The notes beneath the pieces are model-generated. The model was not told the origin of the DNA. It did no database searches and saw only the letters and a program-made list of their open reading frames with translations. The translations under genes were made by a program, and so were the position numbers. From Chondrilla cf. caribensis (Eukaryota > Porifera > Demospongiae > Chondrillida > Chondrillidae), in assembly GCA_964020155.1 (NCBI GenBank), contig OZ026552.1:4677548-4741547 (forward strand): DNA of 64,000 bases. The letters run 5' to 3'. This document shows positions 37,476 to 49,747 of this stretch, one piece after another; position 1 is the stretch's first letter, and every line of letters starts with the position of its first letter.

Positions 37476-37483
37476 GAGTTACT

Positions 37484-38279
37484 GCTAAAGCACTCTGTAT
37501 ATAACACCTACTGATTGTTCTATAGTAATTGCTGTTAACAAATTCTATCCTGCCAGAGCCACATTCACATGCACTCACAGATGATGTACGTATGTACTAT
37601 TAGTGAACCTCCTCAACAGTAAAGCATACACCAAACATATCAAGTGAAGATGTGGCTACTTCAAACCAGCCTCATTAGTGAGCTTCCTCAGCAAATTCTT
37701 TGAAACAAACCAATTACAGTGCATAGGAGACCTCGGGTTCATGAACCTTGTAAATGTTTTTATGGTTCTTCAAAGTCAATTGAATTACAATAGTGTCTTT
37801 TGGATTCTTTACAAATGCACAACATACTCAATGACCTGATCCTATCATTGATTCTCAGTAAAATCCTTTGAAACGAACCCTTTGCAGTGCTCCAGAGACC
37901 TAAGCTTCATGAACCTTACAAACAGATTTCCAAAGTTGATTGAAATACAATAGTGTCTTCTGGATTCTTTACTGCACAACATACTCAATGACCTGATCCT
38001 ATCATTGTGCATACATTTGACTAATGCCAACATAATACAGGCTTACAGTACAGCATACATTAGGAATGAGTTAATAGTACACAGGTAAATTTACCAGCAT
38101 ACATATGGAGCTATTCAATTTGACAGAAACACTACAACAACACACTGTCAGTACGTACCATGGGTACATAATATTATGTACATTGAAGAACAGCAGAAGC
38201 TCTAAATGAGATTCATTGGCAATGAATAATTTTAAAATTACCAATAGTTACAGCTGCTACGTGACCAGAAGTTGAACAG
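37484..38279. repeat. Intergenic mosaic before copy 12
   Basis: Distal conserved block with an internal tandem duplication (TTTGGATTCTTTAC at 37.8 kb and again near 37.95 kb), then the type A promoter-proximal block. I see no gene. Confidence 0.6.
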
Positions 38280-38360
38280 CTATAAATACAAGACAACACA
38301 CATCTGAACACTGGCTGGTGTGTAGATTCAAGAGTTAGAAAGCAGGCAGACTATAAATAC
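38280..38360 (+). promoter_or_regulatory. Double TATA promoter of copy 12
   Basis: CTATAAATAC occurs at 38280-38289 in type A context and again at 38351-38360 in type B context, 68 bp before the ATG. The junction GATTCAAGAG/TTAGAAAGCAGGCAG is the same as in copy 8, which has lost the second box. Confidence 0.8.
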
Positions 38361-38418
38361 ACCAGAGCTACGTATGTACTACAACTGACCAATGTTTGAA
38401 TTCAAGTGCAAGACTAAC

Positions 38419-40890
38419 ATGTGGTGTGTTCTAGTTACAACTCTCTTGTGCGCTCAAATTATTGCGGCAGAAACTTCTGTTTCTTTGGGAAGAGGTGTAG
38501 CTGACACTAGCCACCTTGTGACCAAGGTAAGTACCACTGAGTACTAAGTGTAGAAATAGGAGGGACAATGTATGCATGGTTATGGTTATGGAAACTTATT
38601 TAAACTGGGAAGGCCTTTAGCCAGATGCTCTTTCACAAGGCACCCAGTACATTAATGGATAATTAGTACAAAATTAGGATAAAAATAAGCCAAAAAATTC
38701 AGTGATAAATTTAATGCTATAATTGAAGAGACAATGTAAATATGTATAAAAATGACAAAAATCACACAGCAGAACAGAAAGGAATAAGTAAACATGCAAA
38801 ATAGATATTTGACAAGAATATGAGATACTAATGGTTAAAATATTCCAATAAACTACTGTTAATTAAAAACTGTCCATGACATTTCATTCCTTATGGCTGG
38901 TGGAAGAGTACACCGGAGAGAGAGGCCCCAGTGAAAGAAAAAGCATACTTCCCAAATGAAGAGCGCACAGGAGGAAGATTAACAGTGGTTGTATACAGAT
39001 TCTGACAGCAAAAGCCAAAACAATAATGTAGATATGTTGATGTGTTGATCAACGCACACTAACAAGTAATTCGAGTTCAAAAACTCGTGGGGCTGCCGCC
39101 CCCCGCACTCGAATTACTTGCGCGTATTTTTTAGGTTCAGAAGAACCTTCGCTGAAGTTATTACGTTCGGCGAAGCTTCAGGGCACGAATTCTAGCCCAA
39201 ATTCAAATTGTCGGCGTTCGAAATCGGCCATTTTTATTTTGCGCAATAAAAATTATAATATAAATTCATTGTTGCTATTACGCGTAGGAACACGTATTAT
39301 ATATATATCTATATATATATATATCGGTCGAGCGTTACATACCGGAAGTCGAAATGAAAACAATATAGGGGCTGCCACAGGCAGCCCCTAAAAAGATGAG
39401 TACAATACAGTTGACATACTCAACAAAGTAGGAATGTGTGTACATATGTACGGATAAGGAAGAGTTGAATTAAGAAAACTAACAGCTATTGTTGTTGTTG
39501 TTGTTTATGGTGATGGTAATGACCGTGCTTCCATCCACATTGCAGAGGTCCATACCCACTACACAATGTGACAAGTCTACGGAGGGAAATTCTCACTACA
39601 ACTCCTCACAAACTGACATGGTGTGGATTTGTCAGGGGGGGAGATGGATACCATACAAGTGAGGTATTGCACAATATAATATGTATATATGTATACATGT
39701 ACATGTACATACATGTGAGTAGTTGTGATGCACCAATGAATATACATAATATACACATTACTGATATTCACACTACCAATAATATTCCAACCTACAGACT
39801 GACACTTTCACTGGGGACAATCCGGGAGAATCCAGGGTCATCCTGCAAGCACATACTGGAATTCCTCAAATCCAGCTGCCACAATAATCAGAATGATGGA
39901 CTTTACTGGGTCACAATCAGAGATGAATGCCCTCGGAAGGAACGGACCATACAGGTGAACACTTTATATTATTGAGACAAACATGGAAGAAGGGGGGATA
40001 TGGTGATGGACATCAGGTCAAATCTGATACTTTCTGTATACAAACATATCTCTATCATCATATCTCATCATAAGTATATATACACACCCACTCAGTGCAA
40101 AAGAGGGAAACTCAGAGTGGTGTGAAGGAGTGGACTGTAAGGTGGTTGAGAGAAGAGAGCTTTGGGATAGTTCGTAGGAGGAACATTTGGGAGAAAATAA
40201 TCTTAGGATGGCTTAGAGCAGGGAACTGCCAACATTAGGGATAAACACACACAAATTCTTCTACATCATTCAATCTTGTACCTCTACATACATATGTACT
40301 TTCCACTATACTGAGTATATAATCAGTATTTCTTTCTTCTCTCTCATTTCCAACAGGTTTGGTGTGACATGTCCACATGTGGGGGAGGATGGACACTAGT
40401 GTGGAAACACTCCTACATGGAAGTTACTCCACTCACATCAGACATGTACTACTTCTCCGATCACTACAGACCCTGTACCGATATCAATAGTGGATGGTGC
40501 AATGTACCTGATAAATATAGCTTTGGAGCCACTGAAATGATGATAGTTGCCTACCATAACAAAAGAGTCGTTTATGCCTATCGAGGGAAATTTAACCGTA
40601 ACATTGACTCGGATTGGACAGGAGGTATTCTACTGGATCACCACAAGTGTGTGGACAATTGTGCCAGAAATAATGGAGTTCGTCCAGCACCTAGTTCCTA
40701 TAGGGAAAACAGACTTCTTGGGATTGCATTTGATAAAGTCTCTCCTGACAAATACTATGACAATTGTGATACATTTCAGAGAAGCTTTGACAATCCTGTG
40801 GAGTGTCGCTGGGCTGACTGTCGCCTGCCAACAAACATTTCTGCTACAGACTGGGGTACTCAAATGACAGTAGCCATTTATGTACGGTGA
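38419..40890 (+). CDS. Secreted FReD-like paralogue, copy 12 (type B)
   Basis: Exons are 38419-38526, 39546-39658, 39798-39954 and 40357-40890 (303 residues). Intron 1 is about 1 kb because of two insertions (about 38575-38990 and 39065-39390). This is the most divergent exon 3 (ENPGSSCKHILEFLKSSC, WVTIRDECPRKERTIQ). Exon 4 alone has DKYSFGATEM where others have HKSRLKPTEM or similar, so an additional patch outside the usual variable region differs. Others: VDNCARNNGVRPAPSSYRENR, DKVSPDKYYDN, CRWADCR and ATDWGTQ. Confidence 0.85.
38575..38990. mobile_element. Insertion in intron 1 of copy 12
   Basis: Copies 6, 8 and 15 run directly from GGGACAT(T/G)GTAT to ACAGATTCTGACAG. Here about 415 bp intervene, starting near CATGGTTATGGTTATGG. 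No TIR, ORF or poly(A) is clear, so the class is unknown. Confidence 0.6.
39065..39390. mobile_element. Hairpin-ended element related to the 320-847 element
   Basis: The left end is a palindrome (CAAGTAATTCGAGT ... ACTCGAATTACTTG). The right end is another (AGGGGCTGCC/GGCAGCCCCT). Copy 6 shows the empty intron site (GCACTAAGAAGATGAG); a CTAA duplication is possible. The minus strand from 39231 aligns codon-wise with the ORF at 595-813 but has a TGA at 39178-39180. Confidence 0.65.
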
Positions 40891-41463
40891 TTGGTTGCTG
40901 CAGGAATGGGCTGGCAAAGTAACACAATATCTGATACAACTATGTTTATGTACATCAATTAATGTATGTACTGACTTGGAAATTTAACTGAGGCAGTGGA
41001 ATAATTACATAATACAGAAAATCAATTTTTGGATTCACTGAATGTATGGTCATGACGGTTGGGAGGATAGTCCGTACATTATTGGGTGTACATGTGCATG
41101 GCTAGTACATGGGAATACATGCATGTAACACAATGTCATATAATATACCCATGTACACATTGTGGATATGCACTTTGAACCTTCACAACCTGGCAAGGAG
41201 TTACTGCTCAAAATATGTCAAATTAGCAAGACTCCACTGTACTTGGTTATAGCCTTGTCTCAACCTCTCATTGGATTATGTAAATGTACATAACACCTAC
41301 TATGTACAGAACACCTACTGTGTACATAACACCTACTCTGTACACCACACTTACTCTGTACGTAACACCTACTCTGTACATAACACTCTGTACACCACAC
41401 TTACTCTGTACATAACACCTACTCTGTACATAGCACTCTGTACATAATACCTACTCTGTACAT
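40891..41463. repeat. 3' flank of copy 12 and minisatellite
   Basis: Conserved 3' flank to about 41.2 kb, then about nine 18-bp minisatellite units, some truncated (41284-41463). Confidence 0.65.
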
Positions 41464-42105
41464 CATTTCCAAAGAAGGTGTGCTGCTGGGTGATCCTCTT
41501 GCAATGTCCATGTATGTATTAGCAATCATGCCCTAATCAATGAGCTGAATAAGGATTCTCTTTGCCAGGTTTGGTATACTGATGACTTGGCAGCATGTGG
41601 AAGTTTATCGGATGTTCGCGAATGGTGGAATAATTGAATACCATCAGTCCTAGATATGGCTATTACCCAAATTCAAAGAATTCTTGGCTGCTGGTCAAAG
41701 GAGAAAGATGTCAAGAGGCTCAGAAAATGTTTCAGCAAAGTGGGGTCAACATCACCAACAGGGGGCAAAAATACTTGGGAGCTGCACTGGGCAATCCTGA
41801 GTTTGTACATGAATATGCTGAACAGAAAGTTAAGGAATGGACTGGTCCAGGAGTACTCGAGGCACTTTCATCCATCAGAAGAAGAGATCCACATGTACAT
41901 GCCTCCTACTCTGTCTTCACCCATGGGTTAGTGGGTAATGGCAATACATATTGAAGATGGTACCCAGCCTTTCCAAGCAGCAAATCCCTCTAGAAGATGC
42001 CATCAGATTTAAGTTCATTCCAACAAGTACTGGGTGAAGCCAAATATCCAAAAGAGATTTGCTTGCCCTTCCCTGGTTGGGGGGATGGGCTTGGTCAACC
42101 AAAAT
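41464..42105 (+). pseudogene. Decayed reverse transcriptase fragment
   Basis: In three frames the + strand reads GDPLAMSMYVLA, QVWYTDDLAACGSLSDVREWW (motif at 41575-41586, YTDD for the usual YADD), PRYGYYPNSK, GQKYLGAALG, AIRFKFIPTSTG and LLALPWLGG. At least two frameshifts and stop codons break it. It belongs to the same retroelement family as 27.1-27.9 kb, and the two fragments cover successive parts of the protein. It lies between minisatellite and distal block with no poly(A). Confidence 0.8.
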
Positions 42106-42527
42106 CCTTAAAAATGAACCATTTGGAGGGCTTTGGGGATCTCTGGTTCATGAACCTTGTAAACATGTTTACACATTTCATGGATTTCAGAGCTGATTGA
42201 AATACAATAGTGTCTTCTGGATTCTTTACAAATGTACTACATACTCAATGACCTGATCCTATCATTGTGCATACATTTGACTAATACCAACATAATACAG
42301 GCTTACAGTACAGCATACATTAGGAAGGAGTTGATAGTACACAGATACATTCACCAGCATACATATGGAGCAGCCTACAATGACAGAAACACTACAACAA
42401 CACACTGTCAGTATGTACCATGGTTACATATGTACATTGAAGAACAGGACATACTCAAAATGGGATTCATTGGCAATGAATAATTTGAAAAATAGTTACA
42501 ACTGCTACATAATCGAAAGTTGAACAG
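42106..42527. repeat. Distal and promoter-proximal block before copy 13
   Basis: Same conserved sequence as before the other type A copies. I see no gene. Confidence 0.6.
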
Positions 42528-42537
42528 CTATAAATAC
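42528..42537 (+). promoter_or_regulatory. TATA box of copy 13
   Basis: CTATAAATAC, 62 bp before the ATG. Confidence 0.8.
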
Positions 42538-42589
42538 AGGACATATCTCCAGCTGAACACCAGCTGGTGTGTAGATTCAAGTGGTTAAC

Positions 42590-44112
42590 ATGTGGAGCTT
42601 TCTGGTAGTGATCTTGATCATTGGTGAGATTTGGTCAGTGGAGAGCACTGTCTCGTTGGAGGAGACAACAACTGGCATATCTCACACTATCAACAAGGTG
42701 AGTGGGGGAGGTTGAGGAACATTGGTTGTGGGGTGATGGTGATGGTGACCATATTCATCTACTCGACAGAGATCAGCACCAACTACACCATGTGACAAAT
42801 CTGGGGAAGGAAACGCCATCTACAGTCAGCAACAAACTGATACAGTGTGGATTTGTAAGAGTGGAAAGTGGACACCTTTCAAGTAAGACACTATATATAG
42901 GAATATATGACACACACAACACAATGTACTGTACTCCATTCCACAGGCTAACACTATCACTGGGAGCTACTCGAGATGTTCCTGCATCATCCTGTAAGGA
43001 GATACGACAATCACTAACTGCTAACTGCTACCAACCTCCAACAGATGGGATGTACTGGATCACAATACAAGACCAATGTACCAACCAGACACAGACAATA
43101 AAGGTAAAATGCTCCAATCATAGGCGATTGAACCGGGGGGGGGGGGGGCAGGGGGGCATTGCCCCCCCCCCCCCCCTACTTTTTAAGGAGACATGTAACT
43201 TTAAATAGGACACAGGAATCTATATATAAAGGATAACTGTATACTACCAAAGAAAGTTGTTTTTTTTTGGCAACTTTCAATTTGCTGAATTGTACGTAGT
43301 TTACTTAGTCCTCTAATGCTGAACATTCTCAATATCTCACATATAAGTATAATTTCGAATGAGCCTTGGTGTTATGAACATGCGTATGCATAACATTTAC
43401 TGAATACTGAAGTGAAGGAGTGGCTAGTATATGCTAATTTGGTGACTTAGTGTTTTGTACTGCACGAGCACTGGACCACTGCCTCCCTTAAGATTTTTAT
43501 GTTCCACCGCCACTGCCAATGCATCACAGAATGTCATTACAACTTACATCCTCTCTCTCTCGTACACTACAAAAGGTTTGGTGTGACATGTCCACATGTG
43601 GAGGAGGATGGACACTAGTGTGGAAACACTCCTACATGGAGGTTACTCCACTCACATCAGACATGTACTACTTCTCCAATCACTACAGACCCTGTACCGA
43701 TATCAACAGTGGATGGTGCAATGTACCCCAGAAATCTCGCCTCAAGCCCACTGAAATGATGATAGTTGCCTACCACAACAAAAGAGTCGTGTACGCCTAT
43801 CGAGGGAAATTTAACCGTAACATTGACTCGGACTGGACAGGAGGGATTCTACTGGATCACCACAAGTGTGTGGACCATTGTGCCACTAGTAACAATGGAG
43901 TTCGACCAGCACCTAGTGCTCAAGGAGATAGCAGCCTTCTGGGGATTGCCTTTGATAAACACTCTCCTGATAACTACTACGTCCATAGTGATACATTCTG
44001 CACCAGTTTTGACAATCCTGGGGATTGTCGCTGGTATGACTGTTACCTGCCAAATAACATTCCTGCTAAAAACGCTGGTACTCAAATGACAGTAGCCATT
44101 TATGTACGGTGA
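42590..44112 (+). CDS. Secreted FReD-like paralogue, copy 13 (type A), moved cysteine
   Basis: Exons are 42590-42697, 42770-42882, 42947-43103 and 43576-44112 (304 residues). Intron 3 has grown to 472 bp through an insertion; its donor is GTAAAA rather than GTAACA, so splicing may be weaker. Exon 4 has a one-residue insertion (ATSNNGVRPAPS) and a two-residue deletion (AQGDSS). It also has the displaced cysteine (VHSDTFCTSF) and unusual LPNNIPAKNAGTQ at positions that are LPTSISAT in most copies. Confidence 0.82.
43121..43512. mobile_element. Insertion in intron 3 of copy 13 with G and C runs
   Basis: Other copies read GCTACAATACATCAC; here GCTCCAAT and CCAATGCATCAC are separated by about 390 bp. 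The ends (CATAGGCGATTGAAC and the inverse of CAGTGGCGGTGGAAC) form an imperfect TIR. Near the left end is a G-run/C-run hairpin around GGGGGGCATTGCCCCCC. CCAAT may be the target duplication. Confidence 0.65.
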
Positions 44113-45107
44113 TTGGTTGATGCAGGAATGGGCTGGCAAAGTAACACAATATCTGATACAACTATGTTTATGTACATCAATTAATGCATGTACTTACTTG
44201 GAAATTTAACTGAGGCAGTGGAATAATTACATTATACAGAAAATCAATTTTTGGATTCACTGAATGCATGGTCATGACGGTTGGGAGGATAGTCCGTACA
44301 TTATTGGGTGTACATGTGCATGGCTAGTACATGGGAATACATGCATATAACACATATAATATACCCATGTACACATTGTGGATATGCACTTTGAACCTTC
44401 ACAATATGGCAAGGAGTTACTGCTCAAAACGTGTCAAATTAACAAGACTCCACTGTACTTGGTTATAGCCTTGTCTCAATCTCTCATTGGATTATGGAAA
44501 TGTACATAACACCTACTCTGTACATAACACCTGCTCTGTACATAACACCTACACTGTACATAACACCTGCTCTGTACATAACACCTATTCTGTACATAAC
44601 ACCTATTCTGTACATAACACCTACTCTGTACATAACACCTATTCTGTACATAACGCTCTGTACATAATGCCTACTCTGTACATAACGTCTACTCTGTACA
44701 TAACACCTACACTGTACATAACACCTACTCTGTACATAACACTTACTGATTGTTCTATAGTGTTTGCTGTTATTAAATTCTATCTTGCCAGAGGCACATT
44801 CACATGCACTCACAGACTGTGTACATATGTACTATTAGTGAACCTCCTCAACAGTAAAGCATACATCAAACATATCAAGTGAAGATGTGGCTACTTTGAA
44901 CTAGCCTCATTAGTGACCTTGCTCAGCAACATCCTTTGAAATGAACCATTTGGAGGGCTTTGGGAATCTCTGGTTTGTGAACCTTGTAAACATGTTTACA
45001 ACATTTCATGGATTTCGGAGTGGATTGAAATACAATAGTGTCTTCTGGATTCTTTACAAATGCACAACATACTCATGACCTGATCCAATATTTGTGCATA
45101 CATTTGA
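44113..45107. repeat. 3' flank of copy 13, minisatellite and distal block
   Basis: Contains the longest 18-bp minisatellite run (about 14 units, 44502-44745). I see no gene. Confidence 0.7.
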
Positions 45108-45598
45108 TTAGTCTAGCGGCCAGCCCCTACTTTTACCCTTCACATGGGGAAAGAAAAGTAGGGTCTAGCAACTATTGGGCTTTTAATACCTTGTTCAAAC
45201 CAATCAAATCCCTGCCCCCTGAATTGGTGAGCCACCCCATGTACAATAAATATCCAAGGGCTAGCAGATAGACCAGAACTAGCATTGATTTTTCCATGTC
45301 ACACGACTGCTATATCGGACAAACAAAATGGTGGAAGAAGAACAAAAATAACCTTTATTAGGTCCAAAACTGTTAGTTAATAATGAAGTTCCACCTGATG
45401 TTCTCCAAAGGAAGGAGAAAAGTTGAATGCTGAATTTGACTCATTAAACTGTACAATAGCACTGCTAACATTTGTTTGTGTATGGTGCATTAACGCCCAT
45501 GAGCGGTGAAGGTTGAAGTGTGAAAGTACAATAGTCGCTAGTCCCCACTTTTCTCTGTCTACGTGAAGGGTAACAGTAGGGGCTACCAGCTAGACTAA
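45108..45598. mobile_element. 491-bp element with ~55-bp TIRs
   Basis: Left end TTAGTCTAGCGGCCAGCCCC, right end inverted (GTAGGGGCTACCAGCTAGACTAA). The TIRs extend inwards over CTTTTACCCTTCAC and its inverse. Other units read CATACATTTGACTAATGCC without it. The flank match (CATAC and CATAT) suggests a degraded longer duplication as in Mutator-like elements, but this is unsure. No transposase is seen. Confidence 0.8.
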
Positions 45599-45854
45599 CA
45601 TATAACTAATGCCAACATAATACAGGCTTACAGTACAGCATACATTAGGAAGGAGTTGATAGTACACAGCTAAATTCACCAGCATACATATGGAGCTACT
45701 TACAGTTTGACAAAAATACTACAACAATGCACTGTCAGTATGTACCATAAGTACATATGTACATTGAAGAACAGCAGATGCTCTGAATGAGATTCATTGC
45801 CAATGAATAATTTTAAAAATAGTTACAACTGCTACATAACCGGAAGTTGAATGG

Positions 45855-45864
45855 CTATAAATAC
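45855..45864 (+). promoter_or_regulatory. TATA box and ETS-like site of copy 14
   Basis: CTATAAATAC, 62 bp before the ATG, with ACCGGAAGTTG just upstream as in copy 4. Confidence 0.78.
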
Positions 45865-45916
45865 AGGACATATCTCCAGATGAACACCAACTGGTGTGTA
45901 GATTCAAGAGGTCAAC

Positions 45917-47043
45917 ATGTGGAGCTTTCTGGTAGTGATCTTGATCATTGTTGAGATTGGTTCAGTGGAGAGCACTGTCTTGTTGGAGGAGACAACAACT
46001 GACATATCTCACACTATCAACAAGGTGAGTGGGGGAGGTGGAGGAACACTGGTTGTGGGTGATGGTGATGGTGACCACATTCATCTACTCTACAGAGATC
46101 AGCACCAACTACACCATGTGACAAATCCAGGGAAGGAAATGCCATCTACAGTCAGCAACAAACTGATACAGTGTGGATTTGTAAGAGTGGAAAGTGGACA
46201 CCTTTCAAGTAAGACACTATATATATAGGAATATATGACACACACAACACAATGTACTGTACTCCATTTAAACAGGCTAACACTCTCACTGGGAGCTACT
46301 CGAGATGTTCCCGCATCATCCTGTAAGGAGATACGACAATCACTAACTGCTAACTGCTACCAACCTCCAACAGATGGGATGTACTGGATCACAATACAAG
46401 ACCAATGTACCAACCAGACACAGACTATAAAGGTAACATGCTACAATACATCAAGGAATGTACAGTACAACTTACATCCTCTCTCTCTTGTACACTACAA
46501 AAGGTTTGGTGTGACATGTCCACATGTGGAGGAGGATGGACACTAGTGTGGAAACACACCTACATGGAGGTTACTCCACTCACATCAGACATGTACTACT
46601 TCTCCGATCACTACAGACCCTGTACCGATATCAGCAGTGGATGGTGCAATGTACCCCAGAAATCTCGCCTCAAGCCCACTGAAATGATGATAGTTGCCTA
46701 CCACAACAAAAGAGTCGTGTATGCCTATCGAGGGAAATTTAACCGTAACATTGACTCGGACTGGACAGGAGGGATTCTGCTGGATCACCACAAGTGTGTG
46801 GACCATTGTACCAGAAGTAATGGAGTTCGTCCAGCACCTAGTGATCATGCTAATAGTGATAACAGACTTCTTGGGATTGCCTTTGATAAAGTCTCTCCTG
46901 ACATCTACAACAACAATTGTGATACATTCAACACCAACTTTGACAATCCTGGAGAGTGTCGTTGGGCTGATTGTGGCCTGCCCACTTCCTTTGCTGCTAC
47001 AAAATGGGCTACTCAAATGACAGTAGCCATTTATGTACGGTGA
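45917..47043 (+). CDS. Secreted FReD-like paralogue, copy 14 (type A)
   Basis: Exons are 45917-46024, 46096-46208, 46276-46432 and 46504-47043 (305 residues), splice sites intact. Intron 1 has lost one G of the usual GGGGTGATGG. Patches: TRSNGVRPAPS, DHANSD, DKVSPDIYNNN, FNTNFDNPGECRWADCG and LPTSFAATKWATQ. It departs at fixed YY and SIS positions. Downstream it abuts the tail of the intact MFI gene, so this is probably the ancestral neighbour arrangement. Confidence 0.87.
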
Positions 47044-48082
47044 TTGGTTGCTGCAGGAATAGGCTGGCAAAGTAACACATTATCTGATACAACTATGTTT
47101 ACGTACATCAATTAATGCATGTACTTACTTGGAAATTTAACTGAGGCAGTGGAATAATTACATTATACAGAAAATCAATTTTTGGATTCACTGAATGCAT
47201 GGTCATGACGGTTGGGAGGATAGTCCGTACATTATTGGGTGTACATGTGCATGGCTGGTACATGGGAATGCATGCATATAACACATATAATATACACATG
47301 TACACATTGTGGATATGCACTATGAACCTTCACAACCACCATACTGCTGAATGTATTGCAGGTACACATTACATATTATACATATATATATATATATATA
47401 CATATATGCAGTTTCTACTGTATTATTATCAATGCTGAGCATGGCGTCTCTAGTGGGGATCATAACTTAGATATTCAACTGCAGTCAATCTCTCACAATT
47501 TGTTGTTGAAGAGGTGGTATATAGATTAACGAGTTTGACAATTAACTTAACATTCATTACTGTTCGTGTAATATTATATTTGCATTGAGAAATTGTTGGG
47601 GATAAAAGGTTCAGTGGGTAAAAGATTATGGTGGTGGATTTACAACAATTCACTACCTGTAGTACATACACATTCAGGACAATATTATGCAGTTGAGAGT
47701 GTGTTCGTGGAATATTCACGGTATGGTATATATGACCAAGTGAATGGTATATATGATGGACTTGCTGTTCCTGCCACAGGAAGTTACAGCAAACTGGGAA
47801 TTAACTTCCTGTTCTTCATGTCACAGGAAGTGGTATCAAATGAACAATGAATTTCCTTCTTCAGAATATACGTAGGAAATAAACTATATATATATACAGT
47901 ATATATATATATATATATAATGCATACGTACATTGTATTACGGAACCCCTAACATATTATAATGCAACTAACCATTAGAAGAGGAAATAACACTCAATCC
48001 ACACAAGATGGAAGAGGTGTGTGCTGCATGGGTGCTGATTAACATAATTGAACAAATTGAAAAAGGGAATGAATCCACCTGG
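47044..48082. repeat. 3' flank of copy 14 and MFI-tail block
   Basis: Parent-like version of the block copied to 3.3 and 16.3 kb. It includes (TA)n tracts at about 47384 and 47884, a + strand open frame at about 47593-47850 with EYSRYGIYDQVNGIYDGL, and AGGAAGT/ACTTCCT motifs near 47.78-47.83 kb. No recognised gene. Confidence 0.6.
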
Positions 48083-48729
48083 TCATGAGGGTGTGAGGAT
48101 TTCACCTGCTGTGTCTGGGTTTCTCCTGGCCAGCAGATCTCCTGAGAGGATTCGTTTGTGGATGTCTGTTTCTGGGAGAAGGTTGACAAATGACAATCAC
48201 AAGTGATAACACAGCACGTACAGGTAATTGGACACCTTCATACCATATGTGTACACATATGTCCATGCAGTACAGTACACATGTATGGATATGTAGTCTA
48301 ACTTGCCTAGCAAGTACCGTGAAGGACACAACAAATCTCTACTTCTTATCAGAGGTATCAGCTATCAACACTGGTGGACAGCAGTGCATGTGATATACGT
48401 ACACAGGGGCTGACTGGAGCTTTGTTAGCCATGAATATGTACGTATGTACTGTATGTACTAACAAGGGTACCTGAATACAGATGTACTGTATGTACTAAC
48501 AAGGGTACCTGAATATGTATGTACTGTATGTAGGGGTACAAGGGTATCTACTACAGCTAGGCAAGTGGCAATGTATATACCATTAGAAAGAACATACATG
48601 TAAGTGAAGCAATACACCACATACTGTATGTACATACCTTCTGATGTTGTACTTGTTCCCAATACTTGCCAATCCACTGAGTAGCTGTGATGTTGTGTTG
48701 AGTCAAGTGATCACAGTACGTAGGTACGG

Positions 48730-48799
<70 letters not shown>

Positions 48800-49677
48800 A
48801 TGCGCGTGTGCATGCGTGAGTGTGTGCGTGTGTGGGTGGGTGTGGGTGTCTCAGCTTGAATATCAGTATTTGACAGGCATGAATACAATCATACACGTGA
48901 TCCCTTCCACACTTTGGAACACTACCCTTTCCCTCCATAAAGGCTGTGAGAACACCTGTACTACATCGTCATGTCTTCACAACACTACACTTACTCATCA
49001 AAGTTCAATCCTTTCGTCCACGATAGCAATTCATCCACATCCTCCTCCTCCACCATCTCCACTCCTCCTCGCTCAACAACATCCATCATTTGCTCTGTTG
49101 CTGTCTGGAATTCCTTCCTATCCAGACCTTCCAACTCATGCACATCCATCATTCCTTGCTTGTATCTGGAAGCAGTGCACACGTGAGTATGCAAGTATGT
49201 AGACAATTACACATACGTATATATGCACATATTATAGATACATAAGTATTTACATACATATGTACATATAGACAGTATACATACCACCACAGAATAACAG
49301 ATAGATATAGATGGGATAAGTAGATGAAATTACAGACTACCATTTGTACATACTCATGTACGTATATACTGTGATATGAAGTAGTGCTGGTTGTTGGAGT
49401 ATTCTTGGACATGTCTATCTTGAATGATAACAACAATAACAATAGTCAACAATAGTCCAACAACCAACACTATTAACAACAACATGTCTAACAACTTCCA
49501 CTTGTTAACTGAAACATGAAGTAAAAAATTAAGACTCTTACAGTTTCTTCAGCCACTGTATTTTTCTCTCCTTCTTTCTCCTCTCTATGTCTTCCTTTCT
49601 TTTCAACTGCAGGATGGGAACATGAAAGAAGTGCATTTACTGCAGAGCATGGAGCAGATAGAAGTGGAGTGCTGGCT

Positions 49678-49747
<70 letters not shown>

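Noticed and set aside
41656..41931. Second open frame over the reverse transcriptase fragment
   Set aside because: The family match is in the other frame (PRYGYYPNSK, GQKYLGAALG).
46585..47070. 161-residue antisense frame opposite exon 4 of copy 14
   Set aside because: Similar antisense frames appear opposite exon 4 of most copies and are shadows of the conserved coding strand.
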